Assembly (NCBI GenBank): GCA_963573315.1
Contig: OY752148.1
Span: forward strand, 2,099,263 to 2,163,262
Length of the DNA stretch: 64,000 nucleotides
DNA from: Entomortierella parvispora
Lineage: Eukaryota; Mortierellomycota; Mortierellomycetes; Mortierellales; Mortierellaceae
Direction: 5' to 3'
Shown: positions 32,714 to 44,424 of the stretch, piece by piece
Numbering within the stretch: the stretch's first letter is position 1
Layout: every line of letters begins with the position of its first letter
The notes under the pieces: model-generated
Database searches by the model: none
What the model saw: only the letters and a program-made list of their open reading frames with translations
What the model was told of the DNA's origin: nothing
Translations under genes and position numbers: made by a program

Positions 32714-33461
32714 TGTTGAGTCTATGTGTGGGTTTGTGTGGGTATGTGTGGGTTACAAGAGTGGAGAGAAAGATATTATGAGGGGCACAGTTGTGGAGCG
32801 GGGGATTTTTATTCAATTCGAGGGTTCAGGTGAATGGCGCCCCGCAACTCAAATGGAACACTGTGGAAGCAACCGTGAAGGTTCAACGTGGTCAAAACGT
32901 TCATTTCGGCCAATGTGAGTCATCCCTGGGAAATGCATTGTTGGTTTTCCTGTCTCGCGTGACATTTTACTGGCAGCTGCATCGGCAAAAGACTAGCCCT
33001 CATTAGGTCCACAAAAAAACCAGTAGTGTGTATCAAGGGATTCAGACACTGGAGCTGGGACTTGCTCATGGATATTGTGTCAAAGAAAGCCAAATTCAGC
33101 AAGCAATGCACAGTCATTTCAATATTTTATTTTCTGTCCTGTGGCCATGATAGTGGGGAGAAGATAAAAGGATAAAGTGAAGGATGGTTCTCGGGATCTG
33201 GAGCAACTGCTTATCTTGTAATCGTTTCCCGAGTTGTTCATATGCAACCAATCCAGTCCAAAGAACATTGATTGTGGTAACTTCCTGGGGCTTGCCTTGC
33301 TATCGAGGAGTGCTACTTATACTTGCCTCTTGAGAATACAACGCCCCCCCTATCTTCTTTCTTCTTTAATGCCAGCCGTATATAGACCCGGTAAAAAAAT
33401 AATAACGAACTTTTAGGAACTTCCTTCAGATTCACCTTTCTCCTAGAAGAGAGGGTTCCCT
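32714..33461. other. Intergenic region upstream of GNAT gene
   Basis: Promoter of the GNAT gene and 3' flank of the U1-C gene. No gene seen. Confidence 0.5.
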
Positions 33462-34516
33462 TCAGTTGGCTTCTTCCAGTCTCCTCTTGCGATCACCATG
33501 CATGACCGGTCCTGGTCCTGGTGGTCCATTGGAAGGAGGGAGAGCCGATCCTGCTGCAGCTGGTGGTGGTATACTGCCCATAGGAGGGAAAGGGGGTCTG
33601 AGGGATGGAGGGCCTCCGGGAGCACCAAACTGGCCAGGTGGAGGTGGCATGAAAGGAGGGACGCCAGGTGGAGGAAATGGTGCTCCTGGGGGGAATCCAA
33701 GAGGCGGAGGAAATTGACCAGGAGGTGGAGGAGGTCCCGCTGGATGTGTCATTCCTGGAGGAGGTGGGCGCATGAACATGGGTGGAGGGCGAGGAGGAAG
33801 TCCATGAAATCCAGGTGGTGGGGCGTCGCCGGGTCTCAGAGGAGGCATGCCGGGAGGCAAATGTGGGAAACTTGGAGGACGTCCATAAGGGTTATATTGG
33901 CCTACGTTCGAGAAGGAAGAGGGATAACGTTAGATCCATAGTCGAATACAAATGCCCACTGTCTGCCTAAGAGTTGGTTCTTACCTGGTCCTGGATATGG
34001 CTGTTGGTGACCCGAGTAATACGATGGCACGGCTAAGATGACATACAACGAAAGGGTAAGTGAAGGGATCTATAGCTTTCCAGCACTTGTTACACCTTTT
34101 AGTTCTCCACTGCCGGCTCCTGAGTCCAGTCCACTGTACCTTGTCCAATCTCTGCATATGCCTTTGCGATAGCATCGATGACAGACTGTGTCTCCTCTGG
34201 CTTAAGCTCTATTCACCCGAATATTGTATTTTGAGTTAATAATGACCTGTATATTGACCTATGCATACTGTTGCCAGAGAGTGGACGCCAGAACTTACCG
34301 GAATAGTAGTTCTTGACATTGATCAAATGGTTGCGTCCAGCATTGTGGGCTTTTCTCACAGATGAACTGTCATGAGTAAGAAAGATATCACAGTAGTCTA
34401 ATGGAGGCAAAAGAAAGAGCGCTTGTCAGCAACCAACTCCCCCTGGTGAGATCTGTTTTTACGTGACATGCATGGGGAGGATGCCGAGGCTACTCACCGC
34501 AGTAGTACTTTGGCAT
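33462..34516 (-). CDS. U1C (YHC1): U1 small nuclear ribonucleoprotein C
   Basis: Five exons: 34516-34498, 34397-34299, 34208-34140, 34032-33985 and 33901-33462; total 675 nt, 224 aa. The N-terminus [17 protein letters not shown] is diagnostic, with the U1-C zinc finger formed by Cys6, Cys9, His24 and His30. A helix with [15 protein letters not shown] follows. The rest is a low-complexity Pro/Gly tract of PPPG-type repeats, ending in a short basic GDRKRRLEE segment. U1-C stabilises pairing of U1 snRNA with the 5' splice site. The first coding exon is only 19 nt. The gene is divergent from PRP17, another splicing factor. Confidence 0.95.
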
Positions 34517-34886
34517 GGTCGAGTCCTAGTGCTGGGTCTCCTTCGTTCGCGTGGGTGGATTGAGTGGGTTGATGGGCCGAGTCCTGTCCTTGCTGAGTCG
34601 ACGAATGAGCGGAGGGATCGATGAGAGGATGGGACCGCATTTGTGTTTGCCGCCGCACAGGAAGAAAGGAGGGGAGACGAATCGGTGGCTTAGACGCAGA
34701 AACGGATCTGATGCAGCAGCGCCTTCTTTGAATGGAGGGAGCCATGCACCCTGGCTCTCCCTCTCGCTCGAATCCACCGAATCCGACTACGCCTTCCACG
34801 ACAGCCACTCGCAGCAAGGGACAACGAACACAGTAGCAAGAGCCGACACCCACACATCCAACAAGGAGCTCGTACATTATAGCAAC
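34517..34886. promoter_or_regulatory. Divergent promoter region shared by U1-C and PRP17
   Basis: 370 bp separate the two ATGs of genes on opposite strands that both encode spliceosome components. No TATA box is evident on either side. A bidirectional promoter coordinating both is inferred from the arrangement. Confidence 0.5.
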
Positions 34887-36990
34887 ATGGACCTGATTCA
34901 ACAAGGATACGGCTCCTCATCAGATGGTGAAGACTCGCGCAAGCCAGCAAAGATCGCCAAGACCTCAAACTCGGTCCAGGTCAACGTTGCACCTGATGTC
35001 AGTCTCGAGGTACGCACTCGTCGCTATCGCATGCTCTACCAATGATGTATCAAAGAGGAAAGATCAAGGACTAACAGAATGCATTTCTTTAGGACCCAAA
35101 CTATGCCCGCCATATCTATACCAACCCAACAGACACGACACTCGCCGTCAATCTCAGTTATGACTCGATGTTGCAGCCAGTAAACGGACCCGCCAACCCA
35201 TTTGCATCTACAGAGATGCAAGTCAGAAAGAATGTCTGGACCGGACACGTTGAAGAAAACATGTTTTCAGATCACGACTTTAGAACACAGCAACAATCTT
35301 ACGCCGCTTTTGGGTTTGCAAAGGACCCTAGTATCTTGACTGTCGCCAACAGTGGACAGAGTGGTGCAGGAATTGACGGCACAGGATTCGTTGGAGACGT
35401 TGAAAGAGCAAAACTTATGGATGGTACGTTTCAAGTCAACCCACAAACCTTGCAGCTTCGTACCTACGAGAATTATAAACTCACGGCGAAGGTTATAATT
35501 CTGAATCTTTTAGGTGCGACAATATGGGACAAGTTGCCAAAGGACCTTCGCAACAACCAGAATCAGAGAAAGAGACAGACTCGTGGCGATGCCTCAGTAC
35601 TGGAAGGCGAGAACGCATATAGGGGACCCTGGGCCACCTACATAGGCGAAGGTATCGGAGAGAAGAGTGGACCCACAGAAGAAGAACGTGAGAAGCATGA
35701 GAAGGACACACAAGCGCATGAGGAAGAAAAGTCAAAGAAGAAAGAGTCATCCAAAGACGCAAAGCCCATCGCTGCAGGATCCGAGACTTCAAAATTCCAT
35801 GGCAAGGACGAGTACGACTATATGGGACGGACATATATGCATGTTCCTTTGGATCTCGATGTCAACCTTCGTGGCGAGGCTGGATCGCAGGAATGCTTTG
35901 TCCCCAAAAGACTGGTGCACACATATACAGGTCATACCAAGGGTGTTTCAGCAATCAGGTTCTTCCCAAAGTCTGCCCATTTACTCTTGTCTGGTAGTAT
36001 GGACTCAAAAGTCAAGGTAAACAGGGAATTAGCATCGAGGACATGATATACTAGCACGTTTTGAGAGACTTGTGTTTGACAGTTTATTTTTGTTTGCTGT
36101 AGCTCTGGGATGTCTACCATGATCGCCGGGTGCTTCGAACTTTCATGGGCCATTCCAAGGCTGTTCGTGATGTGGCTTTCAACAACGACGGAACCAAGTT
36201 TATGAGTGCAAGTTACGACCGCAACATGAAGCTCTGGGATACAGAGACAGGGCAGTGTATTTCAACTTTTACCACCAAGAAGATTCCCTATGTGGTCAAG
36301 TTCAACCCGGATGAGGATAAGCAGAATGTGTTCTTGGCAGGATGTTCTGATCACAAGATTTACCAGTTCGATATCAACTCTGGAGAGGTCATTCAGGAAT
36401 ACGACCAGCACTTGGGACCTGTGAACTCGATTACCTTTGTGGATGATAACCGGCGGTTTGTGACGACTTCAGACGACAAGTCTCTCAGAGCTTGGGAGTA
36501 CGATATTCCTGTGGTCATCAAGTATATTGCTGAGCCCGACATGCACTCCATGCCCGCTGTCGCTCTCAGTCCTAACCGTGAGTTCAATCGTTCATGCAAT
36601 TGAACCCGGCGCTGCATCAATTCATTATACACATACCTAACTATTTTGATCCTCTCTTCTCTTGCAGAAAAATGGCTTGCTTGCCAGTCTCTCGACAACC
36701 AGATCTTTGTCTATGGTGCCAAGGACCGCTTCCGTCAGAACCGTAAAAAGCTGTTTTCGGGTCATATGGTCGCTGGATATGCTTGTCAGCCCTCCTTCTC
36801 ACCGGATGGACGGTACCTGTCATCTGGAGATTCTGAGGGTAACTTGTGGGTCTGGGACTGGAAGACGTGCAAGGTCCACAAGAAGTTCAAAGCTCACAAC
36901 GAGGTCCTTATCGATTGCGCTTGGCATCCACATGAGACGTCGCTGGTTGCAACTGCGTCCTGGGATTCGACCATCAAACTCTGGAACTAA
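34887..36990 (+). CDS. PRP17 (CDC40): Pre-mRNA-processing factor 17 (CDC40/PRP17), WD40 protein
   Basis: Five exons: 34887-35009, 35093-35423, 35514-36016, 36103-36577 and 36668-36990; total 1755 nt, 584 aa. The N-terminal half contains the PRP17 block [23 protein letters not shown] region around residues 90-110 and a charged Lys/Glu-rich stretch. The C-terminal half is a WD40 propeller beginning at [16 protein letters not shown] and ending [15 protein letters not shown]17 acts in the second catalytic step of splicing. The N-terminal [17 protein letters not shown] start matches the family. Exon joins fall at phase-correct GT-AG sites. Confidence 0.94.
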
Positions 36991-37171
36991 TCATCGAAAT
37001 TGGCCAGGAAATGATAACCTCATCTGGTGGCAACTATTATCGTGCGGGGCTTTTTTTTGTTAGTTTGGACACGCACACAGGACCACTGAGAAGAGGAATA
37101 AAACAGCATTCATGAAAAAAACGATGTATTTCTTTATGGTCGGGCTGTACCCTTTGCTTCTTTCATATATC

Positions 37172-38209
37172 CTAATGTGTAGAGGCGACCAATGGGGAGA
37201 CTTCTGGGTCAGGCGGTAAAAGCCCATTCAGAACTGCACGATCAAACATGTCCCAAAGTTGCTGCCATGCTTCCCTATCCTTGCCTGTCTCCATCGCGGC
37301 TGGCTCGATCTCGTCGCGAATGGATCGATAATACTCTAAACAACAAACGACAAAACTAGCCGAGCACTGCAGGCGTAATACGTTCTGGAGAATGAGGGCA
37401 ATGGAGGTCGGAGAAAATGTCGTCTGTTGCCATTGCTCCATATTTCCATCGTAAATGACTTGCAACAAGGCTGGAAAGTGTTCCGGCGCCGGTAATTTCA
37501 GCTGGACCGATGGTTTTGATCCTGACTCTGTGGAGGCGGCTGAAGACTTGAGGAGATTTATAATCCATGGTGGTAAGTCAGGATCTGGTGGCAGCGGTAA
37601 GGTGGGTTCGACAGTGGTCGTCTCTCCAACTGGCGAGACTTGATTTTGGGGAGGTATTTGTAGGCACGACAACCTCTCGATCTGATGCATCCGGTACGCT
37701 CGCGTCTCATCATCTTCTTCCTGATCCATTTGATCCGCGATCTCTGCAGGATTGCCGTACAAAAAGAAATCACGAAAGATGGCCGAAGCGGGAATCAGGA
37801 AGTGGTCCATGACGTCAAAGATCCGAGGAGACTCATCCTCGACGTCCTGAACCACGATAAGTTTATGAGTGGAGTATTGTGGATGGGCAAGCCAGTCTCT
37901 TTTTGTTTGTCGGAGCATATCCACGATGTAAAGTCGCTCCGATAGATCGTCGTCTTCGTCCACTTCTTCTTGCTCCTCTTCTTGCTCCTCTTCTTCCTCC
38001 TCGCCTTCTCCCTCTTCATACCCTTGGTCCTCTTCATGTTCGTTGCCATCTATGTCTCCGTTGTCATCGATCTCTGCGTCGTCCTGAGTCTGCTCCTGAT
38101 CGTCGTTATCATTCTCGCTCTCGGTGTCATAATCTCCAGGAGGCGGGGCTCCCTCATCATCAGAGGGATTGTCGATATTATGGGAGTCAGGAAGAGAGTT
38201 TGAGTACAT
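37172..38209 (-). CDS. Acidic protein with possible BTB/POZ-like domain
   Basis: Single exon, 345 aa, ATG at 38209. Residues about 15-90 are extremely acidic, with long Glu/Asp runs that resemble a histone- or nucleic-acid-mimic tail. From about 100 the sequence becomes globular: a segment ending IFDVMDHFLIPASAIFRDFF, a linker, then LPAPEHFPALLQVIYDGNMEQW and a helical region with LILQNVLRLQCSASFVVCCLEYY. The order 'self-association strand, LPAP.HF..LL..IYDG, NV..L' resembles BTB/POZ domains split by an insertion, but this is tentative. It is transcribed convergently to PRP17. Function unknown. Confidence 0.72.
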   Translation of the reverse strand: MYSNSLPDSHNIDNPSDDEGAPPPGDYDTESENDNDDQEQTQDDAEIDDNGDIDGNEHEEDQGYEEGEGEEEEEEQEEEQEEVDEDDDLSERLYIVDMLRQTKRDWLAHPQYSTHKLIVVQDVEDESPRIFDVMDHFLIPASAIFRDFFLYGNPAEIADQMDQEEDDETRAYRMHQIERLSCLQIPPQNQVSPVGETTTVEPTLPLPPDPDLPPWIINLLKSSAASTESGSKPSVQLKLPAPEHFPALLQVIYDGNMEQWQQTTFSPTSIALILQNVLRLQCSASFVVCCLEYYRSIRDEIEPAAMETGKDREAWQQLWDMFDRAVLNGLLPPDPEVSPLVASTH

Positions 38210-38530
38210 GACTCTGGATCGGGTGATAGAGAAACCCCCAAGAAGGGAGAAAAGAGAGAGAGAGAGGAGAAGAGACTTGGAAGTTGATGAAGAGTAGAAA
38301 GAAAGAAGGACGGTAGGCTTTTCTTTTTCTTTCTTGCCAAATGCCTGCCAGATGGAAACTCTGGACGCTGATTGGCTGAAAACGCGTCTTCAATTGGGTG
38401 GGAAAATAAAAAAAAGGCCGTGCACAAAGTGCCGCAACGGTCAACAAAAGCGAACACTCCAGCGGCTGAATCAAACGAGAATGCATTTGTTACGATGAGT
38501 TTATTGAAGAACGAGCTCCGAGTGTGGTCA
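38210..38530. other. Spacer between BTB-like and coiled-coil genes
   Basis: 320 bp, promoter of the minus-strand BTB-like gene and 3' flank of the coiled-coil gene. No gene seen. Confidence 0.5.
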
Positions 38531-40787
38531 TCAGATGGCGATCTCCTCCATTTCGTCCTCGCTTCCATACAAACTATCGCTTCTGCGACCATCAATTTCG
38601 CTACTGGGGTATCCAAAGAAGTCGTCCTGACGGTGGCGGTTGAAGTCAATGGTCCCAACTGAGGAGGAAGAACTGTTGCTGTTGCTGTTGCTGTTGTTGA
38701 TATTTCTGTTATAGATGCAGTGCTTGCCGTTGCTGTTGTTGTTGTTACCACTTCCATGGCTTTGGTATTTACTGTTCCTCTTGACGTGCTTGATTTGTTT
38801 CCGAAGATCATCATTCTCAGTTACTACTTCGTGCATCATCTCGTTGTACATGGTCGATTCCATCTATATGAGAGGGAAAAAGAACGCGAGAGTAAGGTTC
38901 ACAAGCTCTTTCTACTCTTTCCTGGCTCCACACTGATACAATGTTTTTACCTTGGCAGCCTGTGCTTCCTGCTCAAGTTTCGAACATTGCGCTTGCATTC
39001 TCATCTTGAACTCTGTAAAGTCCTTTTGGCGGTCCTGTCGCTCCAATTCCAGAACTCGCATCAGTTCTTGAACCTGACCCTCAAACGATTGAGCCTTTAG
39101 TTCCATCATATGAAAGTCTTGAGATCGACGCTTGTGCGTAGCTACAGTCATGGGTCCGAAATCGACCGTAGTCGAGTCTGGGAACTGGCTGCTGCGCTGG
39201 CTGTTGTTGGATTGGTGCTCGTTAGGTGAGGAAGCGAAGGAAGATGCCGATGGCGATGATTCATTGCTGTTGTTGTAGTTGTTGTTGTTGGTCGGAAGGA
39301 ATGATGAAGAGCCGACCCATCCGTCTTCGTACTCTAAAGTCACGAGTCGATTGCGGAGTCGGGTGACTTCCTCCTGAGACGAGTTCAAGTCCTCCTCGAG
39401 TTCTTCGATCCGGTCCTGTGTGATAAGTCGTTCGTGTAGATAGTCTTCCTGTTGTGCGATCTGGTCATTGTGGACCTTGGTACGCCAGAGCAAAAAGTTT
39501 TCATCCATCATCACCACCTGCCCCTTGACACGATCCACTTCCTCTAGATAATATAAAATAGGTAAGAAGCAAGATCCACTTTTCGTTTTTCTATCTTTTG
39601 TCATCGAGTGTCCTATTATTTTTTTTCTTACCGATGAGTGCTTTCTTGGACTCCTCAGCCTGGGCTCTGGTTTGATCCAACTCCTTTTGCAGCACCGAGA
39701 TCTGTTTCTTTGAATAATCCAATGCCACATCCTTGTTGAGCACTGTGTAATAGAGCCGGTCTGCATATATAGCCAACTCTGCAGCGGACTTTTCGCTTTT
39801 CATAAATCTGACATGTCGGTTCACTTGCTCCTGATCCAATCCTTGTGTGGCTATCGGAGATCCTTTAATGTTTAGCCCAGGGACAGATGGTATTGTTTGT
39901 TGTTGACCTGATTCTTTGAGATCTTGAGTACCAGATTCGAGTTCAGAGAACGTTGTCGAGGAAACGGAGGGACGACGCTTTCCAACAGTCGCTCCTACGA
40001 CCGCCGCGGCAACTTTTGAGAAAGAACTTGCAATTGAACTGTGTTGATGTTGATGTTGCGATTGTGGCTGCTGCTGCTGCTGTGGTGGCGGTGGCGGTGA
40101 GTGATGAGATTGTTGTTGTTGTTGTTGTACAGAATGAGAGGGAGTGTTGGATATAGGAGGTGATAATGGAAACTTGAAGGACTCTGGAGTTGGCGTCATG
40201 GGCGATGGATCCTGGTAGTATCCTTTGACAACCCCGCTGACCTTAGAGTCACTTGTTGTTATAGAAATGGATGGTGTTGATGAGGATGTACTGAGGACAG
40301 GCATGGCCGCAGCATGGCGTTCATGTTGTTGAGCTCGATGAAGCGGATTATTGTGGTAACCACTAAACTGGGAGACATCCAAGGATTGTTTGCGAATGGG
40401 AGGTGGAATCGGGGAGGTGGAAGAACCTAGCCGGCTTTTGGAGATCATTGGCGGCGTGCTCTTCAAAGGCAAAGGAGTTGGCAATGGTACAGATGAGGTA
40501 GCAGAGGCTACCGACGCTGCTGCGGCAGCTGCAGCTTGATGATAAGCGGCCGAAGCCTTAGATATGGAAGCCTTCCTTCCACGAAAGAATTCAAGAAGTG
40601 AAGAAGAGTGCTGATGTGGGGATGCAGTAGTGTTAGAAGTGAAAAAAGGACTTGGCGTTGTGGACGTGGTATCCTCCCGCTCCCATCCTGTTTTGCCTGG
40701 TGATGATGGCATGGTGATGGTGGTTGTCAAAGGTGATGTGACAGTTGGAGCAAGATCTCTTGCAGCTCGAGGCGGGGGAGTGTACAT
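38531..40787 (-). CDS. Coiled-coil protein with polyQ and polyN tracts
   Basis: Exons 40787-39632, 39543-38951 and 38863-38531 give 693 aa. The first 300 residues are Ser/Thr/Pro-rich and disordered, with Ala, Gln and Pro runs around 220-250. From about 320 long coiled coils dominate (YADRLYYTVLNKDVALDYSKKQISVLQKELDQTRAQAEESKK, EELEEDLNSSQEEVTRLRNRLVTLE and others), broken by Asn/Ser-rich stretches; the last exon has another coil and an acidic end. No catalytic motif. A cytoskeletal, polarity or scaffold role is typical for such layouts but not shown. The first codon of exon 3 is ATG, in frame with exon 2. Confidence 0.82.
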
Positions 40788-41615
40788 AGTTAAAGCGATT
40801 CTGCTGTTGTTGTCAGGTGTGAAGGTATCCTATCGTAGAAGTATCTTGTTTGTTATTTCTCAATGTGTGGAGGGCAAAGAGTGGGGAAAAGACACGCGCT
40901 GATTCTTATTTTTTGTATGTTTGTCCTGGGTTTCGAAACTAAAGAAGTGAAAGAGTCAAAGAGGTGAAGCAGCAAAGAAGATCTGTATGTTGTTCAAAGT
41001 TGGATTCTGCATGTAAACCGGGGATCGTCCTCCATTACCAGTCATCCTAATAGGCACTGCTCTGTCATGGCCACGGCGAGAAAAAAAGAGGCGCGGTTGA
41101 TCGGGAGACCTCGTTTTCCTGTTCCGTTCTATTCCTCTCGTTCAGTCCATGACGAGAAGCAGGGAAAGAAGGGAAAACATATGGGACAATACCAGAGTTC
41201 CAAACCATACAGAGCGACCTGGATTAGGTCTTGAATCCAGAAGACACTCGTGCGTCGTCGAGTTAACGGCGTGAGATGTCCTCAAACGGGAACATGCAGA
41301 AATCGGTTCTAGTATCTGTCAAAATGACGGGATGGTGGATACTAGAACGCTACCTCCCAACGCAGGCACCGGCATCGTGTCCCGGGCTGACTTTCGCCTC
41401 CTTTTTTCTATTCCAGCAAGACTAAATCCGCCGAGATGACACAGTCTTTGTCGCCATGGTGGCCGTGTGTCTGTCCTCAAGCAGATCCAGGTTGGTGGCA
41501 CGCCGATCCTTGTTTTGCCACCAAAATAGGGATCAAAAGAGCGGTCACGGGTGACCATAATTTGAAGTTCCGTATCGTTTTGTGAGGGTTCTCTCTTTCC
41601 TTTGATTTTAACAAA
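40788..41615. other. Divergent intergenic region before eL37 gene
   Basis: Promoters of the coiled-coil gene (minus) and the ribosomal protein gene (plus). A pyrimidine-rich tract lies just before 41616. No other gene seen. Confidence 0.5.
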
Positions 41616-43009
41616 ATGGTACATGCCGTTTGAGGGGGCTCATCCATATTGAAGCAAGCATCCATCCGTCGGCTATGGATACCATCGATCAGTCTATCGG
41701 GACAGGAACACAGTCTATCAACATATCAGACACCACCTTCGCCTTTTTGATTACAGGAGGAACTTTTTTTCCTTCAGTGCATCAGGAATCCACCATGAAT
41801 TTCGGGATCATGTCTGTGAATGGAATCTGATCATAGAACAGCTTGGAACACCATGGCTGAATCGAGCGGGAATCTTATTGTTGGAATCGACAAAGAACGG
41901 GGGCACGCCTCGACCTCAACATCTCTCGACAAATAGAGAAGCGATCGAATAGATTGGCTTGCCAAAAAGCATCTGGAATCCAACATCAATACCCCCCTAC
42001 ATGAGAGGAGTGATCCATGCAACCGCCTAGTTCATCAGCATAGCTGGTCATCACCCAATGAATAGACTGGAGCGTCCAGCCTAGGAAACCAACGATCCCA
42101 GAGATCCTCAGGAAACCTGATCAAAGAGATTCATCGACTTACATGTTTCGCAATCCTACCATTGCTTGAACAACATCTAGACTAAGGGTACCTCTTCGTT
42201 TGGTAAACGCCACACCAAGTCTCACACCTTGTGCCGTCGGTAAGTCGTCGTCAACCGCACCGCCGCATCCATATGACTTGGAGTTCAAAAGACTAAGAGA
42301 CTGACCTATTTTCCCCGTGTTTTATCATGGACTCTTAGTTGCGGACGTCGTTCGTTCCACAACCAGAAGAAGACCTGCGCTCAGTGCGGCTACCCCGCTG
42401 CTAAGCTCCGCTCTTGTAAGATCCATCTCCCTTTATACCATTCGCCCCAAACAGGAAGCGTTCAGTAGGACTCGATCTGGAACAGCAATATCTACCAGGA
42501 AACGACTCTTTGGAGATAATATTGCTTATCTGGACTGTGGTAGTCATGTCGGACAACAAGAATCCTACCCCACGGTAGTTATCAGAGCAGGAACAGACAG
42601 ACTTGTCCACTGTCTTGGTCGCACAGGATCATCGTTTGGTGCCAGTGTGAAACATAGGGCCACGATATCCTCCTTTGACCTCATCGTTTGGGAAGCTGCT
42701 GGGTGACCACCCTTCATCGACAACTACAAGCCTGATATTCAGGATATTAGGAATTGTCTCCAATCCAGTCCTCGACATCCTGGAGTCTGTTATTCACTCC
42801 AACTGAACAGTGTTGAATCATGTCACTTACCAAGTCTTCTATTCTCCCATCTTTTTTATCCATCAGACAACTGGAGCGAGAAGGGCATTCGCAGAAAGAC
42901 CACCGGTACCGGCCGCATGCGTCACTTGTCCGATGTCAACCGTCGCTTCAAGAACGGATTCCGTGAGGGCACCCAGGCCAAGAAGCAGACCAAGGCCGTT
43001 GTTGCTTAA
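41616..43009 (+). CDS. RPL37: 60S ribosomal protein eL37
   Basis: Exons 42181-42239, 42339-42415 and 42867-43009 are certain: together they encode [22 protein letters not shown]..., a complete eL37 with its four zinc Cys (CRRC and CAQC), ending in TKAVVA. The first coding exon must be the initiator Met alone; the best candidate is ATG at 41616-41618, in the context ACAAAATG directly followed by a GTACAT donor and preceded by a TTCTCTCTTTCC tract. With it the total is 282 nt, 93 aa. That gives introns of 562, 99 and 451 nt; long first introns are common in fungal ribosomal protein genes. It is a structural protein of the large subunit. Confidence 0.88.
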
Positions 43010-43284
43010 ATTTCTGATTCCTAGAATTTTAAACATATAAAACGCCAACCTTGTGAACAGCGGAAAAGCATCCCCACTCGAAAAAAAAGACGTCGAGAGT
43101 TGAAAAAAAAAAATAAACGAAATGCTTTCGGGCATCTCGCCGCCCGTTTTTTTTTTCAATTTTTACTCATATTCAATGTTCAAAGACCCTTCTACGTTTA
43201 TTTGGCAAGGTGAATTTTTCAGGTTTTGTACAGGATGGATGCTATTATGTTGTTTTTCTAGTGTCGAATAAATGGGGGTCCCGT

Positions 43285-44424
43285 TTACTCGCGATGGAAC
43301 GCGCCCAAGTTCTTGCGCCAGGGATCATCGCGACCACCTCCTTGACTGCATCGACCGGGACTGCCCCGGTTGCCGACGATATGAGCAGCGACCATGGGTG
43401 GGGTAGGTGGGGCATCATATGCAGCACCGCCCACGTAGGGATGATGAAGCTGATGATGAAGTTGGTGATGATGGTGCAGACTGTTGGGGTGACTGGCATG
43501 GCTTTGAAGACTTTGGTTCCTTGTATGACCTCCCGAGGATTTCAACAAATTCTCGTGCCAGCTCACGGTTTCCAGATCCGAGGGAATGACGAGGTTGCTG
43601 ATACCTGAGGTCGCGGACAGACCACGCTGACGTCTCCGGTTGGAACGTGTACGGGCTTGACGGATCTTGTAGCAACTCAATAACACGGCGGTTGTGATGG
43701 CCAACAGAACCGTGACGAGCAAGGCGATCAGCCCTGGAGTGAGCCCCTGACCGTTACCCTCTTGTTGGGGTCGGGAGGAGGCACTGCTGCTGTTACTGTC
43801 GTTCGAGTTCGTGGATCCATTGTTGCCCAAAGCGGGATTATTGTCTGTACCGACTGCAGAGGCGGAGGCATCGGCCTGTTCATATTGTTGGTTTGATGAA
43901 TTATCTGAAGATGTGGCGCTTTGAACAGAAGGAGAGGCAGGACGGACTTTCTTTTTGGTGGAGGATGCTGTCGGTGTGTATGAGGCATCACTTGAGGGTT
44001 TCCCTTTTGGGTCTGGGTCATTCTCGCTTACATCGCCCGGATCAATAGGGGGACCCGCTGGAGACTTTGAAGATGACGGTGATGATGATGAGGGGGAAGA
44101 TGAGTGTGGTGACTCTGTGCTGCCTGGAGTGGGGTCTGGGTTCGGTCCTGGATTTGAAATGACGGGGGATGGCAAAGTGTTATCGCCGCCGTTACCACTG
44201 CTCTGGTTGGGCGATGGAGAAGAGGTGACAGGAGCATGCGGTGGTTTACCGATCAGACTTCCCAATAGATCGCGCCTCACTAGAGATTGAGGCGGTAGGC
44301 TATCGATATGGGACAGTCTTGGTGCATTGGATGCTGAAGAAGGGTTGAAACTTAGGATAGCCAGGCAGGTGCCTACGAGAAGAACCAAGCCCAACTTGCG
44401 TCTTGAATGCGTCATGTGTGACAT
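43285..44424 (-). CDS. Type I membrane protein with mucin-like ectodomain (wall-sensor-like)
   Basis: Single exon, 379 aa, ATG at 44424. A signal peptide (about 10-32) is followed by roughly 200 residues made mostly of Ser, Pro, Asn, Thr and Gly with NSS/NGS sequons, which would be heavily O-mannosylated. One membrane helix lies at about 230-252 (GLIALLVTVLLAITTAVLL), followed by a basic stop-transfer segment RQARTRSNRRRQR. The cytosolic tail of about 120 residues is His-rich in the middle and has a PPTPP motif. The layout resembles Mid2/Wsc-type wall stress sensors, without a WSC Cys domain; that role is inference. No introns. Confidence 0.8.
   Translation of the reverse strand: MSHMTHSRRKLGLVLLVGTCLAILSFNPSSASNAPRLSHIDSLPPQSLVRRDLLGSLIGKPPHAPVTSSPSPNQSSGNGGDNTLPSPVISNPGPNPDPTPGSTESPHSSSPSSSSPSSSKSPAGPPIDPGDVSENDPDPKGKPSSDASYTPTASSTKKKVRPASPSVQSATSSDNSSNQQYEQADASASAVGTDNNPALGNNGSTNSNDSNSSSASSRPQQEGNGQGLTPGLIALLVTVLLAITTAVLLSCYKIRQARTRSNRRRQRGLSATSGISNLVIPSDLETVSWHENLLKSSGGHTRNQSLQSHASHPNSLHHHHQLHHQLHHPYVGGAAYDAPPTPPMVAAHIVGNRGSPGRCSQGGGRDDPWRKNLGAFHRE

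Noticed and set aside
33466..33941. Plus-strand Gly/Arg-rich frames over the U1-C gene
   Set aside because: Reverse reading of the PPPG-type repeats.
38102..38814. Minus-strand frame joining the BTB-like and coiled-coil genes
   Set aside because: Shadow frame of both genes; no ATG context or conserved sequence.
42416..42866. snoRNA in the last eL37 intron
   Set aside because: No convincing C/D or H/ACA box set could be placed by eye.
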